Shown: one piece after another, positions 1 to 10,210 of the stretch
How the letters are laid out: every line of letters starts with the position of its first letter
Numbering within the stretch: the first letter of the stretch is position 1
Origin: Candidatus Thiobius zoothamnicola
Lineage (GTDB): Bacteria; Pseudomonadota; Gammaproteobacteria; Chromatiales; Chromatiaceae
Length of the DNA: 64,000 nt
NCBI GenBank assembly: GCA_030826945.1
Contig: JAPQLC010000023.1
Span: forward strand, 21,130 to 85,129
Reading direction: 5' to 3'
Translations under genes and position numbers: made by a program
Notes under the pieces: generated by a model
What the model was told of the DNA's origin: nothing
Database searches by the model: none
The model's input: the letters and a program-made list of their open reading frames with translations, nothing else

Positions 1-23
1 GGGTGGCGGTAATGATGATTTTA

Positions 24-617
24 TCATTTCGTTTTATCCATCTGGAATATGAGATGGGTCAGGTGGTTTTTAATGTGGGTTCTGGCTTCTTCATAATCTT
101 TAAATAAAAAGATTATGAAGGCGTCAGCCGTCCGGTTTTTATGCATCGCCAACAGCATGGCTGCTGGGTAGTTTTTGCTGTATTCAGGATCAACATCGAA
201 AATTGACATGGCGGCCCAGTCTGCGCCGAAAACTTTCTGGGCGTCTTCCGGCATATATTCCCTGGTGGGGGTGTTGCCGCCAATTGAAAGATTACCGGTC
301 AGTGATTGAAACAGGCGTGAAAAGATATGATTGGGGTCTGGGGTCGCGCCATGCGGGTCATCATAATCAATGATCACTCGGTTGATCGGGCGTAAGGCGT
401 AACGGATTTCCAGTTTTCCATCCGCGCTTTTGATGCCTTTCTCGTAAGTCAGGTAAGGGTTATCTACCGGGGTGACTTCAACAAAGCCTGCAGGAAATCG
501 CCATTGCATGCCGCTTTCTTTAACCAGGGCGGTGAATAAATCTTCACCATAAACCGGTGAAATCAACCAAGCCAACAGCAGCCCGATGACCCATTTTGCC
601 CGGGTGCGATTTTTCAT
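24..617 (-). CDS. Exported protein of unknown function
   Basis: I do not recognise this 197-residue protein. The N-terminus is basic, then has a hydrophobic stretch (about residues 10-24, ending PVYGE) that reads as a cleavable signal peptide, so it is probably periplasmic or exported. The rest is soluble, with no cysteine pairs or known catalytic motif. It starts 10 bases after the stop of the TPR gene upstream on the same strand, so the two are probably co-transcribed. The start ATG is the first codon after that short gap. Both genes lie downstream of the multihaem cytochrome, but a terminator separates them from it, so a shared role is only a guess. Confidence 0.7.
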   Translation of the reverse strand: MKNRTRAKWVIGLLLAWLISPVYGEDLFTALVKESGMQWRFPAGFVEVTPVDNPYLTYEKGIKSADGKLEIRYALRPINRVIIDYDDPHGATPDPNHIFSRLFQSLTGNLSIGGNTPTREYMPEDAQKVFGADWAAMSIFDVDPEYSKNYPAAMLLAMHKNRTADAFIIFLFKDYEEARTHIKNHLTHLIFQMDKTK

Positions 618-627
618 TGGCGATCCT

Positions 628-1380
628 TTATGAGGTACTTTCTGGTGTGGCTTCCGTGGCTTTATCCCGCCAGTTTTTCAATATGTCCCGAGCGGCTTGT
701 TTGGACTTTTCCTCTTTAGCCAGATTGATGAAGCGCTCCATATCCGCGATGGCTTCGGTTCTATTTCCCAGGGCGTCATAGACGGCTGATCGATTGAAGT
801 AAGGGCCGGGGGCATGGGGGTTGACGGCGATGCAGCGTTCAAAATCTGCCAAAGCACTTTGATGATTACCTGCATTCATGTGCAGAAATCCCCGATTGAA
901 ACGGGCGGGAACGAAATCCGGATTGAGTTTTATGGCCTGATTCAAATCCGCCAAAGCTTCCCGGACACGACCAAATTTCAGATAAGCATGAGATCGATTG
1001 ACATAAGCCTTGATATCTTTCGGATTCAGGTTGATGGCGGTTTCAAGATCCTGCAATGCCGCCGCGACTTTATTTTGCTGTAATAACATGCTGCCGCGTA
1101 CGGCGTGTATTTCCGCATTTTCAGGGAATTTTGCAGCGGCGATATCCAAGGTGCGCATGGCTTCGCCCTGACGGCCTTCGGCCATATGTTGCAACGCCAC
1201 CATAATACGCTGATCGGGTCGTAATTTATCGTGTGGGTGATGTTGTCCATGTGGCTTGCCTGGCGTGGTTAACATGGGAACTTGCGTCGCTTGAAGTGGA
1301 TGCCCGGCGAGCAATAATGCCAACATCAAAGCACTGAAAAGAGGTGGGTTCGACAATGGGAGGCTCCTGTTGATGTTCAT
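628..1380 (-). CDS. TPR-repeat exported protein
   Basis: A 250-residue protein with an N-terminal hydrophobic signal segment (residues about 14-32) followed by tandem tetratricopeptide repeats covering roughly residues 55-235. Recurrent patterns such as AYVNRSHAYLKFGR and ARFNRGFLHMNAGN are typical. TPR proteins are protein-binding scaffolds, and the partner here is unknown. The ATG at 1380 has no Shine-Dalgarno and lies against the T-tract of the preceding terminator. An in-frame TTG at 1356 has AGGAG seven bases upstream and leaves an intact signal peptide, so the true start may be 1356. The gene is followed closely by the unknown exported gene at 24-617. Confidence 0.85.
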   Translation of the reverse strand: MNINRSLPLSNPPLFSALMLALLLAGHPLQATQVPMLTTPGKPHGQHHPHDKLRPDQRIMVALQHMAEGRQGEAMRTLDIAAAKFPENAEIHAVRGSMLLQQNKVAAALQDLETAINLNPKDIKAYVNRSHAYLKFGRVREALADLNQAIKLNPDFVPARFNRGFLHMNAGNHQSALADFERCIAVNPHAPGPYFNRSAVYDALGNRTEAIADMERFINLAKEEKSKQAARDILKNWRDKATEATPESTS

Positions 1381-1410
1381 AAAAAAGGGTCCTCCTCACC
1401 AGAGGACCCT
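1381..1410 (-). terminator. Rho-independent terminator of the multihaem cytochrome gene
   Basis: A perfect 9-bp stem (1386-1394 pairs with 1402-1410) with a 7-base loop is followed, on the minus strand, by a run of six T. It lies between the cytochrome stop and the TPR start, so it ends the cytochrome transcript. Confidence 0.9.
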
Positions 1411-1427
1411 ACATCAGTATAAGGATG

Positions 1428-3824
1428 TCAGTTATTCACAATAGGTGAGTTATTTTGGCTTCGCTGATCAGCATATGCCTTGAACATTTTGTTCATTAGC
1501 TCAATATGCTGTGAGTCATTCAACTGGCCTTTGGTCGCTACTTTATCCCACAGCTCTGTATTGGACATTTCACGATGGCAGCCCATGCATAACCCGGTGC
1601 GTTCCATGGCGTCGCGCATTTCCTTCGGTAGTGCGCGGGATAATGGCCAGTGAGTGCCTACCGTCTGGGTTTGCTGGCCGTCTTTGATAATGGTGGACCA
1701 GTCGTAATCCAGATCGGCGATCTTGGGGATTTGGATCTGATGCCGACCAGGGATTACCTGACCGGTTTTCTGATCAATCAAATCCTCAACGATATCGCGC
1801 GGATAACCGGTCTGGAATACGCCGCCGCTGATCCCGTAGCCAAGGGCTTTGGGGTTATTGTGGCAGGATTCACAGGTACGCGCCTTGCGTTGCGCCGAGT
1901 GCGGCTGCACTGGAGCCATGTCAATGGCATCCGGCACCCGGGTTTGTCCTAATGCCTTTTGCTCATCGTAAGATTTACCAAGTTCGTTCAGCGCCACTGT
2001 CTGGCCATCACGCCCAATGACGGTATAGACAATCTGGCAACCTGGCATTAATGGAGTCACCCGGCCTTCGCCATTGATGCCAAGCACCGGTTCCTCCCAG
2101 CGTAAGTAGGAGCGTGTCTCAAACACCTTGCCCGGGCTTTTGATGCCGCTGCTGCCAATTTTGGATTCGGCTGTGGAGCCATCGGGGAATTTCTGATTAC
2201 CCGAAGCCACCCAGTCGGTATCCTGATAGGGATTGCCTTTGGCGTCTTTGCCGTAATTCACCTGAACATGGCAGCCATAACACTGGGGCACCCAGGAAGC
2301 GTGACAGGCGTAGCACTCCAGAGATTCATTGTGTTTTTCCACTTGGCTCATGGCGACCTTGGCGTCCGGGCTTTTCCAGCTATCCGTGATAGCCAGATTT
2401 TTCAGCACTGGCACCTCAAAGTCATTACCGGTGGCCGAGTGCATAATGACTTTATCGCCATGTTTGACCACATTGCCAAAGGCGTTGCCGCGCGCGGTTT
2501 TGAGATAACCATCGCCTTGTTCATACACAGTGGCGAAAGCGGCGGTTTCATTCATCAGTTCATTGGTCAGACCGCGCGGCGTTTCTTCCAGTTGCTGGGC
2601 GAATTCTTCTGAATAACCAAGCGGTAACTCCCAAGGGAATTTGTCAGGCGTGCCGTGGCAGTCCTGGCATTCAACTTCAACCTGAGCCAGTGTGGTGCCG
2701 AAGATATTGCCGTCGCCATGCATATCAATGGAGGTATGGCAATCCTGGCAGAGCATGCCGCCTTTGGGGTTTTCCGGGCGGGATTTGATTTGATGATGCA
2801 AATCATCAGAAATGAACAGATAACGTTTGGTATGCAATTTGGGCTGCGTATTCCCTTGCTCATTGTAAGGTGAGCCATAGGGGAATTCCATCAGGCCCTG
2901 ATAAGTGACACCGATGCGTTTGCCCCGGTTGTGGCAGGAGTTACAGGTTTCGACTGGGATGCCCGAATATTCCACGTCGCCATGCTTGATCTTGGTTTTC
3001 CGGGTCGCCTGGATTTTATGAATCAGCACATGGCCGCGTTCATTTTTATCAATGGATTTGTCCTGCCCTTCGTAGAAGCCTTCATTGCCATAAGGCATAT
3101 GGCAGGAGGAGCAGCCCTGGCCGCGATAATCGCCTCGCTTCTCACGTCCGTTGACAGCCACATGGCAGCGCTGACATTGCTGGCGTGAATAGGTGAAGCC
3201 AGCGAGCTTGGGATCCTGCTCGATCTCTTCCACCGAAGGTTGCGGCACCATTTTCAATTCTGTGGGAAACTGTTCTTTATGTGCCGCTATCATGGCCTGC
3301 ATATAAGTTTTGTATTCGGCGGAGCCGACTTGAGGGATTGGGCCATCCGTATCTTTCACATCATAATTGCCCCATGGCACCTGATAATTCTGCACTTCCG
3401 GAATGCCCCAGGTATGCAGGTTGCCTTGCAGCTTACCGGCTTCTGTATTCATCAATGAGCGTTCTAAACGGTAGCTATAACCGCTGTGACAACCTGATTG
3501 TCCGCAACTGTTCTCGGCGACCCAAATGGAGCCGGGATCCGGGTAGAAGAGTTGTGGCCCGTTTTCCTTCACCAAACCCTCAGGCGAACCCTGATGGGCG
3601 GCCTCAAGGGTTTGACCGGCAGGGTTGCCGCCGTGGCAAATCACGCAACCTTCTGGATCGCCATGCATTGCGCCCTTGGCTTTGATAATCTGCATCATGG
3701 CACTTTGTTCATCACGGATGGAGGCGATGCCATCATGGCAGCTTAGACATCCTTCTGCAGTGATGGCATGACCGCTGAAAAGCCAGCTGATCGCCAGCAT
3801 GCTTAATAAGATCAGGCGTTTCAT
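1428..3824 (-). CDS. Periplasmic dodecahaem c-type cytochrome
   Basis: A protein of about 798 residues with a signal peptide (MKRLILLSMLAISWLFSGHA). It has eleven CXXCH haem c sites, among them CLSCH, CVICH, CQRCH, CSSCH, CNSCH, two CQDCH, CYACH, CYGCH, CESCH and CMGCH. There is also one CGQSGCH site, which has the rarer CX4CH spacing. This suggests up to twelve covalently bound haems in the periplasm and a role in electron transfer, either as a redox enzyme or as an electron conduit. Sulfur-compound oxidation is a reasonable guess given soeABC in the same window, but nothing in the sequence proves the substrate. The start was moved 13 codons into the open frame to 3824, where the signal peptide begins and GAAGAG lies seven bases upstream. 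Confidence 0.85.
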   Translation of the reverse strand: MKRLILLSMLAISWLFSGHAITAEGCLSCHDGIASIRDEQSAMMQIIKAKGAMHGDPEGCVICHGGNPAGQTLEAAHQGSPEGLVKENGPQLFYPDPGSIWVAENSCGQSGCHSGYSYRLERSLMNTEAGKLQGNLHTWGIPEVQNYQVPWGNYDVKDTDGPIPQVGSAEYKTYMQAMIAAHKEQFPTELKMVPQPSVEEIEQDPKLAGFTYSRQQCQRCHVAVNGREKRGDYRGQGCSSCHMPYGNEGFYEGQDKSIDKNERGHVLIHKIQATRKTKIKHGDVEYSGIPVETCNSCHNRGKRIGVTYQGLMEFPYGSPYNEQGNTQPKLHTKRYLFISDDLHHQIKSRPENPKGGMLCQDCHTSIDMHGDGNIFGTTLAQVEVECQDCHGTPDKFPWELPLGYSEEFAQQLEETPRGLTNELMNETAAFATVYEQGDGYLKTARGNAFGNVVKHGDKVIMHSATGNDFEVPVLKNLAITDSWKSPDAKVAMSQVEKHNESLECYACHASWVPQCYGCHVQVNYGKDAKGNPYQDTDWVASGNQKFPDGSTAESKIGSSGIKSPGKVFETRSYLRWEEPVLGINGEGRVTPLMPGCQIVYTVIGRDGQTVALNELGKSYDEQKALGQTRVPDAIDMAPVQPHSAQRKARTCESCHNNPKALGYGISGGVFQTGYPRDIVEDLIDQKTGQVIPGRHQIQIPKIADLDYDWSTIIKDGQQTQTVGTHWPLSRALPKEMRDAMERTGLCMGCHREMSNTELWDKVATKGQLNDSQHIELMNKMFKAYADQRSQNNSPIVNN

Positions 3825-4008
3825 TGGAATACTCTTCAAAATAGATGCTGTAACGGAAATCATACGTATGGGCCGTTATATATTGTTCGCTTTGATCGAA
3901 CCATTTGCTTGCGGGCATGGGGCATTGATATTGCCGCAAGTTTTACAATTGTAGTCTTATTTTCGAGTTTCACTCTCCGCAATTTGTTTAGCGGGCCGCT
4001 TTATTCCT

Positions 4009-4701
4009 TCAAGATAAATAAAATGCGGCCAGTGCCAAATCTTCGGGCCGGGTGATCTTCAGATTGTCCGCATGCCCTTCGACGATGATTGGTTGGTCTC
4101 CAGCGTATTCAATTGCACTGGCTTCGTCGGTTATTGGTATGCCAGCATCAATCGCGTCTTGCATTGCTTGATGCAAACGAGCGAAGCGAAACATCTGTGG
4201 CGTGAGGGCATGCCAAAGCTGATCACGGTTGACCGTTTCATGGATATACCCAGCAGTGTCCGTGCGCTTCATGGTGTCGCGCACTGGCGCGCCCAGCAAC
4301 CCGCCTTCTGGGTGCTGTTCGACTTGTTCAATTAGCTGGCTGATGTCTTCCCGGCGCACACAAGGCCTGGCGGCATCATGCACCAGAACCCAATCATCAG
4401 GTTGGGCTTCATCAGCCAGTGCATCCAAGGCGTGTAATACCGAATGGCGACGTTCCTCACCCCCATTGACCCGAACCAGATCAGGGTGTTGAGCATACTC
4501 AGTCCGCTCCCACCACATATCCTGTTGATTTAAGGCGACATATATTCGATCCAATGCAGGATGGAATAACAGACGTTCGATGGTATGTTCGATCACTGTC
4601 CGCCCGGATAATGGTAAATATTGCTTGGGTATATCGGCACCCATGCGTTTGCCAACTCCGGCGGCAGGAATGATGACCCAACGATTAGCCGGGTTTTTCA
4701 T
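4009..4701 (-). CDS. ispD: 2-C-methyl-D-erythritol 4-phosphate cytidylyltransferase
   Basis: IspD transfers CMP from CTP to methylerythritol phosphate in the MEP isoprenoid pathway, in the cytoplasm. The 230-residue length is normal. The nucleotide-binding signature IIPAAGVGKRMGADIPKQY (residues 10-28) and the VHDAARPCV motif (about residues 107-115) are intact. The ATG overlaps the ftsB stop (ATGA), the usual gammaproteobacterial arrangement. The customary next gene, ispF, is absent; the next gene downstream is the cytochrome. Confidence 0.96.
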   Translation of the reverse strand: MKNPANRWVIIPAAGVGKRMGADIPKQYLPLSGRTVIEHTIERLLFHPALDRIYVALNQQDMWWERTEYAQHPDLVRVNGGEERRHSVLHALDALADEAQPDDWVLVHDAARPCVRREDISQLIEQVEQHPEGGLLGAPVRDTMKRTDTAGYIHETVNRDQLWHALTPQMFRFARLHQAMQDAIDAGIPITDEASAIEYAGDQPIIVEGHADNLKITRPEDLALAAFYLS

Positions 4702-4991
4702 TGGTTGGTCTCTTTACGGTCAATTAACTGGAAATAGGTTTCCCCGGAACGAATCATGCCCAGTTTTGTGCGTGCTCGCGCTTCAATAGCGGTATCTTCG
4801 TGTTTCAAACTGACCACCTCGGCGCGTAAAGCTTGATTACGTTGTTTAAGTTTTTCCAGTTTGTCTTGTTGTTCGGCCAATTGTTGCTGTAGCGCATGGA
4901 CCTCAGCGAAACTGCCTTCGCCAATCCACAGGCGATACTGTAAGCCAAACAACAGGATAATCAGCAGAATGGTATAAATTTTGTAGCGCAT
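4698..4991 (-). CDS. ftsB: Cell division protein FtsB
   Basis: FtsB is a small bitopic inner-membrane protein that joins FtsL and FtsQ in the divisome. The 97 residues contain a short cytoplasmic start (MRYK), one transmembrane helix (residues about 5-22), then a periplasmic leucine-rich coiled coil (residues about 30-70). The open frame extends further upstream, but homology begins at the ATG at 4991. It overlaps ispD by four bases. The gene usually upstream, eno, is replaced here by acnB. Confidence 0.93.
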   Translation of the reverse strand: MRYKIYTILLIILLFGLQYRLWIGEGSFAEVHALQQQLAEQQDKLEKLKQRNQALRAEVVSLKHEDTAIEARARTKLGMIRSGETYFQLIDRKETNQ

Positions 4992-5101
4992 GTCGTCGCA
5001 AATCACCGGCAGCCTAGTGCGAAGAGTATTGATGCTGAACAAGCCAACGTATTCGCCGTAAGTGGCTGACCCAACTAAGGTCAGTGGTATTTGATCAAGG
5101 T

Positions 5102-5143
5102 AAAAAAGGCAGGTGATTGAAAACGCATTTTCAACAACCTGCC
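5102..5143 (-). terminator. Rho-independent terminator of acnB
   Basis: On the minus strand, GGCAGGT at 5143-5137 pairs with ACCTGCC at 5114-5108. An inner stem (TTGAAAA with TTTTCAA) makes one long hairpin, followed by six T. It sits 35 bases past the acnB stop and ends that transcript before ftsB. Confidence 0.93.
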
Positions 5144-5177
5144 TCAAAATCGCTTATTGAGTCGAGCAATTCATTGC

Positions 5178-7763
5178 TTACATCGTGAGTTTAACAACCA
5201 CTTCCTGTTGCGCATGCTGCGCGGATTCGACAAATTCCGGCATCTGATCGAAAGTCAGGTAGCGATAAATCTCCGGCGCCATGGTATTAATCTTGTCAGC
5301 ATACCGCCGGTATTCTTCAACCGTTGGCAACTTGCCGACCACAGCCGCCACAGCCGCCAGTTCAGCCGACGCCAGATAAACATTCGCGCCTTGTCCCAGT
5401 CGATTAGGGAAGTTGCGGGTTGACGTCGATACTACCGTTGAATTCGCCGCGACGCGTGCCTGATTGCCCATGCAAAGCGAGCATCCTGGCATTTCCGTGC
5501 GTGCGCCTGATGCCGCATAAATATTGTAGATGCCTTCTTCCATCAGTTGGCGCTCATCCATTTTAGTCGGTGGGGCGATCCATAAACGGGTCGGTATGAC
5601 GCCTTCCGCCGCTTCCAGTAATTTGCCGGCTGCCCGGAAGTGGCCGATGTTGGTCATGCAGGAACCAATAAAGACTTCGTCGATGGATTTGCCGGCCACT
5701 TCGGACAGTGGCTTGACATCATCCGGGTCATTGGGACAAGCCAATAAAGGTTCAGTGATTTCGGACATGTTGATTTCAATCACTTCCGCATATTCCACGT
5801 CCTTGTCAGCGCGCAACAGAGTCGGATTTGCCAGCCATTCCTCCATCGCCCGGGCACGGCGTTCCAAAGTGCGCGCATCGCCATATTCGTTATCGATCAT
5901 CCAGCGCAGCATTACGACATTAGAGCGTAAATATTCGGCAACGGATGCTTCTGACAAGTCAATCGTGCAGCCCGCCGCAGAACGTTCCGCTGTTGCATCA
6001 GATAATTCAAAGGCTTGTTCAACTGTCAGATCGGATAAGCCTTCAATTTCTATGATCCGGCCATTGTAGACATTTTGTTTGCCTTTCTTCTCCAAGGTCA
6101 GCAAATCACGTTTCAAGGCTGCAAATGGGATGGCATTAACCAAATCACGCAATGTGATGCCGGGCTGCATTTCGCCTGTGAACCGCACCAGTACGGATTC
6201 CGGCATATCCAATGGCATGACGCCCAAGGCCGCTGCAAAAGCGACTAAGCCAGAGCCAGCCGGGAATGAGATGCCTAAAGGGAAACGGGTGTGCGAATCT
6301 CCTCCGGTGCCAACCTGGTCAGGCAGCAACATACGGTTCATCCAGGAGTGGATGACGCCGTCGCCAGGGCGCAATGATACGCCGCCACGGTTCTGGATGA
6401 ATTCAGGTAATGTATGCTGGGTATTGATATCAACCGGTTTGGGGTAAGCCGCCGTATGGCAAAAAGACTGCATGACCAGATCCGCAGAAAACCCGAGACA
6501 GGCAAGCTCTTTCAGTTCATCACGCGTCATTGGGCCAGTGGTGTCTTGAGAGCCGACGGTACCCATGCGTGGTTCACAATAAGTGCCTGGGCGGATGCCC
6601 TCAACACCGCAGGCTTTGCCGACCATCTTTTGCGCCAGGGTAAAGCCTTGATCAGTGTTGACCGGGTCTTGCGGACGACGAAAGACATCTGTCGCCCCGA
6701 GGTTCAATGATTCACGCGCCTTATCTGTCAGACTGCGGCCAATGATTAATGGAATGCGACCACCAGCCCGGACTTCATCCAGCAAGACTTCCGTTTTGAG
6801 CTTGAATTCTGTCACTAAACGACCATCTTCCCGTTCGATGCGACCGGCATAAGGTTTGACCACCACCACGTCGCCCATCGTCAAATCATCAACAGGGGCT
6901 TCAATGGGTAATACGCCGGCATCTTCCAAAGTGTTGAAAAAAATGGGCGCGATTTTGCCGCCGATAACGACGCCGCCTTGACGTTTATTTGGCACAGAAG
7001 GGATATCCTGTCCGGTGTGCCAAAGCACAGAGTTGGTTGCTGATTTACGGGATGAACCTGTGCCAACCACATCGCCCACATAAGCCACTGCGTGACCCGC
7101 CTTTTTCAATTCAGCAATTTGCGCTGGTGCGTCATGCACGCCATCCCGTGGGTTTTTCAGCATGGCCAGCGCGTGTAATGGGATATCTGGACGTGACCAG
7201 GCATCTTGCGCTGGCGATAAATCATCGGTATTGGTTTCGCCAGTCACTTTGAACACCGTGATTTTGATGCTTTCCGGTGTCGCAGGTCTGCGAGTGAACC
7301 ATTCAGCATCTGCCCAGGATTGCAGCACGGCTTGAGCTTGCGCATTGCCTGCCTTGGCTTTTTCTTCCACATCGTGGAATGCGTCAAACATCAACAGCGT
7401 ATTTTTCAGTTGTTCAGCGGCGTGGGCAGCCAGTTTCTGATCATCCAGCAAGTCAATCAATGGCTGAATGTTGTAGCCGCCCAACATAGTGCCAAGCAGT
7501 TCCACCGCTTTGGTGGGTTCAATCAAAGGACAAGCTGTTTCGCCTTTGGCGATGGCGGATAAAAATGCTGCTTTGACATAAGCGGCGTCATCCACGCCAG
7601 GGGGCACACGGTTAGCCAGCAGATCTAACAGGACATCCTTTTGCCCGACCGGTGGTTTTTTCATTAACTCGACCAGATCACCGACCTGCTCAGCGGTCAA
7701 AGGTAATGGAGGGATCCCTTGCTGAGCACGTTCCTCAACATGCTGGCGATAAGATTCAAGCAT
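5178..7763 (-). CDS. acnB: Aconitate hydratase B
   Basis: AcnB interconverts citrate and isocitrate in the TCA cycle using a [4Fe-4S] cluster. The 861-residue length matches the family. The N-terminal HEAT-like domain ([16 protein letters not shown]) is followed by the swivel domain and the catalytic domains. The cluster-binding signatures [14 protein letters not shown] and GCSLCMGNQ are present near the C-terminus. The start at 7763 was chosen over the longer frame because family members begin there and AGAGGTGG lies just upstream. It has its own terminator. An oxidative or split TCA cycle fits an autotroph. Confidence 0.97.
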   Translation of the reverse strand: MLESYRQHVEERAQQGIPPLPLTAEQVGDLVELMKKPPVGQKDVLLDLLANRVPPGVDDAAYVKAAFLSAIAKGETACPLIEPTKAVELLGTMLGGYNIQPLIDLLDDQKLAAHAAEQLKNTLLMFDAFHDVEEKAKAGNAQAQAVLQSWADAEWFTRRPATPESIKITVFKVTGETNTDDLSPAQDAWSRPDIPLHALAMLKNPRDGVHDAPAQIAELKKAGHAVAYVGDVVGTGSSRKSATNSVLWHTGQDIPSVPNKRQGGVVIGGKIAPIFFNTLEDAGVLPIEAPVDDLTMGDVVVVKPYAGRIEREDGRLVTEFKLKTEVLLDEVRAGGRIPLIIGRSLTDKARESLNLGATDVFRRPQDPVNTDQGFTLAQKMVGKACGVEGIRPGTYCEPRMGTVGSQDTTGPMTRDELKELACLGFSADLVMQSFCHTAAYPKPVDINTQHTLPEFIQNRGGVSLRPGDGVIHSWMNRMLLPDQVGTGGDSHTRFPLGISFPAGSGLVAFAAALGVMPLDMPESVLVRFTGEMQPGITLRDLVNAIPFAALKRDLLTLEKKGKQNVYNGRIIEIEGLSDLTVEQAFELSDATAERSAAGCTIDLSEASVAEYLRSNVVMLRWMIDNEYGDARTLERRARAMEEWLANPTLLRADKDVEYAEVIEINMSEITEPLLACPNDPDDVKPLSEVAGKSIDEVFIGSCMTNIGHFRAAGKLLEAAEGVIPTRLWIAPPTKMDERQLMEEGIYNIYAASGARTEMPGCSLCMGNQARVAANSTVVSTSTRNFPNRLGQGANVYLASAELAAVAAVVGKLPTVEEYRRYADKINTMAPEIYRYLTFDQMPEFVESAQHAQQEVVVKLTM

Positions 7764-8130
7764 AATCCACCTCTGTGTCATTCCAAGTCAAAAATATGAC
7801 CGGAATTTTAAGGGATTCGCTGAATTCACACCATTAAGTCTGTCAAGGTTATAATGCTGGATTTTCACCTTGATTAAACCGAATGGTGAAGAGGTTTTTA
7901 TCGCAACAGCGTTCATCATAGCAAACACTAAAATTCAAATGCTTAATCAATAAAGGCGGAGTATTCGCTTATACTAGGAAATAAGTCACTTTAATGACGG
8001 AGAAGGTGAATACTTGGCGCTTAGTCCAAAGAGCAAAGGCTTCTCGGGCGAACCTGATTGATTAAAGCACCTGCCGCACCTGGCGGAGGATATTTCACCA
8101 TCCACTTTATAATTGATATTTTTAAGAAGC
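7764..8130. other. Intergenic region between divergent acnB and panD
   Basis: No gene or RNA was recognised in these 367 bases. Two -10-like boxes on the plus strand, TATAAT at 7850-7855 and TATACT at 7970-7975, could serve panD, but neither has a good -35. TTGACA on the minus strand at 7846-7841 could belong to acnB, although its -10 is poor. The region presumably holds both promoters. Confidence 0.4.
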
Positions 8131-8511
8131 ATGCAATTCAACTTACTCAGAGCAAAACTCCATAAAGCTTGCGTCACCCGGGCCGAGCTGCAATATGAGG
8201 GTTCCTGCGCGATTGATGATGCGCTGTTGGCGACTTCCGATATCCGCGAACACGAGCATATCGAAATTTACAACATCAACAACGGCGAACGTTTCACGAC
8301 CTACGTCATTCGGGCTGAGGCCGGTTCAGGCACAATCTCCATCAATGGTGCTGCGGCGCGTTTGGTGCAACCGGGTGATCGCATCATTATTTGTGCTTAC
8401 GGTTATTATTCGGCGCAGGAGGCGGAAACGCATAAGCCGCGCTTGGTCTATCTGGATGACCAGAATCACATGACTGGAACCGCTGATTGCATTCCAATCC
8501 AGAAAGATTGA
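8131..8511 (+). CDS. panD: Aspartate 1-decarboxylase proenzyme
   Basis: PanD makes beta-alanine from aspartate for pantothenate and coenzyme A. It is a 126-residue pyruvoyl enzyme. The self-cleavage site YEGSCAID places Gly24-Ser25 exactly where E. coli PanD is cut. The conserved N-terminal lysine (K9 in RAKLHK) and the TYVI segment are present. The ATG at 8131 was chosen because the family starts there; the longer open frame adds six unrelated residues. It is convergent with ppx, eight bases away. Confidence 0.97.
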   Translation: MQFNLLRAKLHKACVTRAELQYEGSCAIDDALLATSDIREHEHIEIYNINNGERFTTYVIRAEAGSGTISINGAAARLVQPGDRIIICAYGYYSAQEAETHKPRLVYLDDQNHMTGTADCIPIQKD

Positions 8512-8519
8512 CCGGGTAT

Positions 8520-10019
8520 TTATTCCGGTAATATCAGTCGTAGCCCGGCTGGAGCCAAGTAATCCACCTCACATCCTAATTCAGTGCGGGTCAATGGGTA
8601 ATTCAACAGATCATTACCCGACATCACTACCCGGATCTGATTGTCCTTAATCTTTAAAGACAAGGTTGGTTTGGTATTCGTTGATCGGCCTCGATGCAGT
8701 AATACCGCCAGGCGCAGCGGAATACACAGCCGTTGCATGGTCAAACGGATGGATTCGGGCAACTCATCAAAACAATCACGATTGAACTTGCGTCGATGAT
8801 TACGCACCAGCACTGCCAATCGGGCTTGTTGTTGGCGTGAAAACCCCGGCAAATCCGCGTTGCGCACGATATAAGCGCCATGTTTATGAAAGCCGTTGTG
8901 GGAAAGACTCAAGCCGATTTCATGCAGACAGCATGCCCATTCCAGTAACTTACGCTCATCCTGACCAAATCCCCAGACATCCGCTATTTGATCAAATAAC
9001 TCCATCGCGGTCCCATTCACCCGTTGTACTTGTCCCCGATCAATGGAGAAGCGCTGAATTAAGGAGGCGACCGTCTGGTCACGCACATCATGATGCCGGA
9101 TATAACCCAGCAACTGGTACAATAAGCCTTCACGTAAGGCGGCATCGGAAACATGCAAATGTTCGATGCGTAGCGCATCAAATAAGGCGCTTAGAACGGC
9201 GACCCCGCCGACGAAGACAGGTCGTCGCTCATCCGTCAGGCCTGGCAGGTCAATCGCTGAAATATGGCCGAACTCCAGTAGCGCCCGTCGCAATTCCGCC
9301 AGACTGTCCGCGCTGATCCCTTCATCACACCAACCGTTTGCCCTCACTACCTTACCGATGCTTTTGATCGTACCCGAACTACCCACGGCGGTTCGCCATT
9401 GATCCTGCCGGTAATGCCGTTTGACCGGACGCACTTCCAATGCGCAACGCAACATGGCCCGGCGCATGTTCTCCGCATTAATCACTCCGTCCGCAAACAC
9501 CCAGCGCGTGAGACTGACGCAGCCCATATACAGACTGTCACACTGGGCGGACGACATGCCCTCACCCAGCACTAATTCTGTGCTGCCGCCGCCAATATCA
9601 ATCACCAGACGGCGACCTTCGCTGACAGCCAGCCCATGCGCCACCCCGAGATACACCAAACGGGCCTCTTCCTGGCCGGAAATAATCTCAATTTCATGAC
9701 CCAATGCTTGATTGGCCGCGCGTAGAAAATCACCACCATCCTGAATCTGGCGCATCGTATTGGTGCCGACCGCGCGCACCGTACCTGCTGGCAAACCGCT
9801 CAAACGTTGACCGAAACGCGCCAGGCAATCCAGTGCGCCGCGCCGCACCACCGGATCAAGCGATTTGTCCGCATTCAATCCAGCGCCCAAACGCACCGAA
9901 CTGCGCAGACGATCCACAATCACCAATTGATTCTGATCCAAACGAGCTACCACCATGTGGAAACTATTAGAACCCAAGTCAACCGCAGCAACGGTTTCAG
10001 GCAATGTCGGTATAGGCAT
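8520..10019 (-). CDS. ppx: Exopolyphosphatase Ppx/GppA family
   Basis: This enzyme removes terminal phosphates from polyphosphate and may hydrolyse pppGpp. The Ppx/GppA signature AAVDLGSNSFHMVVARL opens the protein, and the second phosphate loop VIDIGGGSTELVLG follows at about residues 150-165. An HD-type C-terminal domain (CCLHEIGLSLSHNGFHKHG) is present. The start at 10019 gives an MPI N-terminus like E. coli Ppx; an ATG at 10064 has a weak Shine-Dalgarno and cannot be excluded. Polyphosphate kinase is encoded divergently about 1 kb away, with two extra genes between. Confidence 0.92.
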   Translation of the reverse strand: MPIPTLPETVAAVDLGSNSFHMVVARLDQNQLVIVDRLRSSVRLGAGLNADKSLDPVVRRGALDCLARFGQRLSGLPAGTVRAVGTNTMRQIQDGGDFLRAANQALGHEIEIISGQEEARLVYLGVAHGLAVSEGRRLVIDIGGGSTELVLGEGMSSAQCDSLYMGCVSLTRWVFADGVINAENMRRAMLRCALEVRPVKRHYRQDQWRTAVGSSGTIKSIGKVVRANGWCDEGISADSLAELRRALLEFGHISAIDLPGLTDERRPVFVGGVAVLSALFDALRIEHLHVSDAALREGLLYQLLGYIRHHDVRDQTVASLIQRFSIDRGQVQRVNGTAMELFDQIADVWGFGQDERKLLEWACCLHEIGLSLSHNGFHKHGAYIVRNADLPGFSRQQQARLAVLVRNHRRKFNRDCFDELPESIRLTMQRLCIPLRLAVLLHRGRSTNTKPTLSLKIKDNQIRVVMSGNDLLNYPLTRTELGCEVDYLAPAGLRLILPE

Positions 10020-10210
10020 AACAGTAATAAAGTAATTTGAGTCGTATCCAATGACCCCGAACATCAGGATCCCAAGTGAGTGAAATCGCTATTCACTCCC
10101 AGCCAGAAGCCGCTGGCGAGCATACCGTATTGCATGTTGAATACGGCAAATGATCTGGGAATCAGTGACCAAGAATGACGAAAGTAATGATATGCTTATG
10201 CTAAAGCCCA

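Noticed and set aside
2268..3746. Long plus-strand frames opposite the multihaem cytochrome gene
   Set aside because: They are antisense shadows of a gene with eleven CXXCH sites and a signal peptide; none has a ribosome site or known domain.
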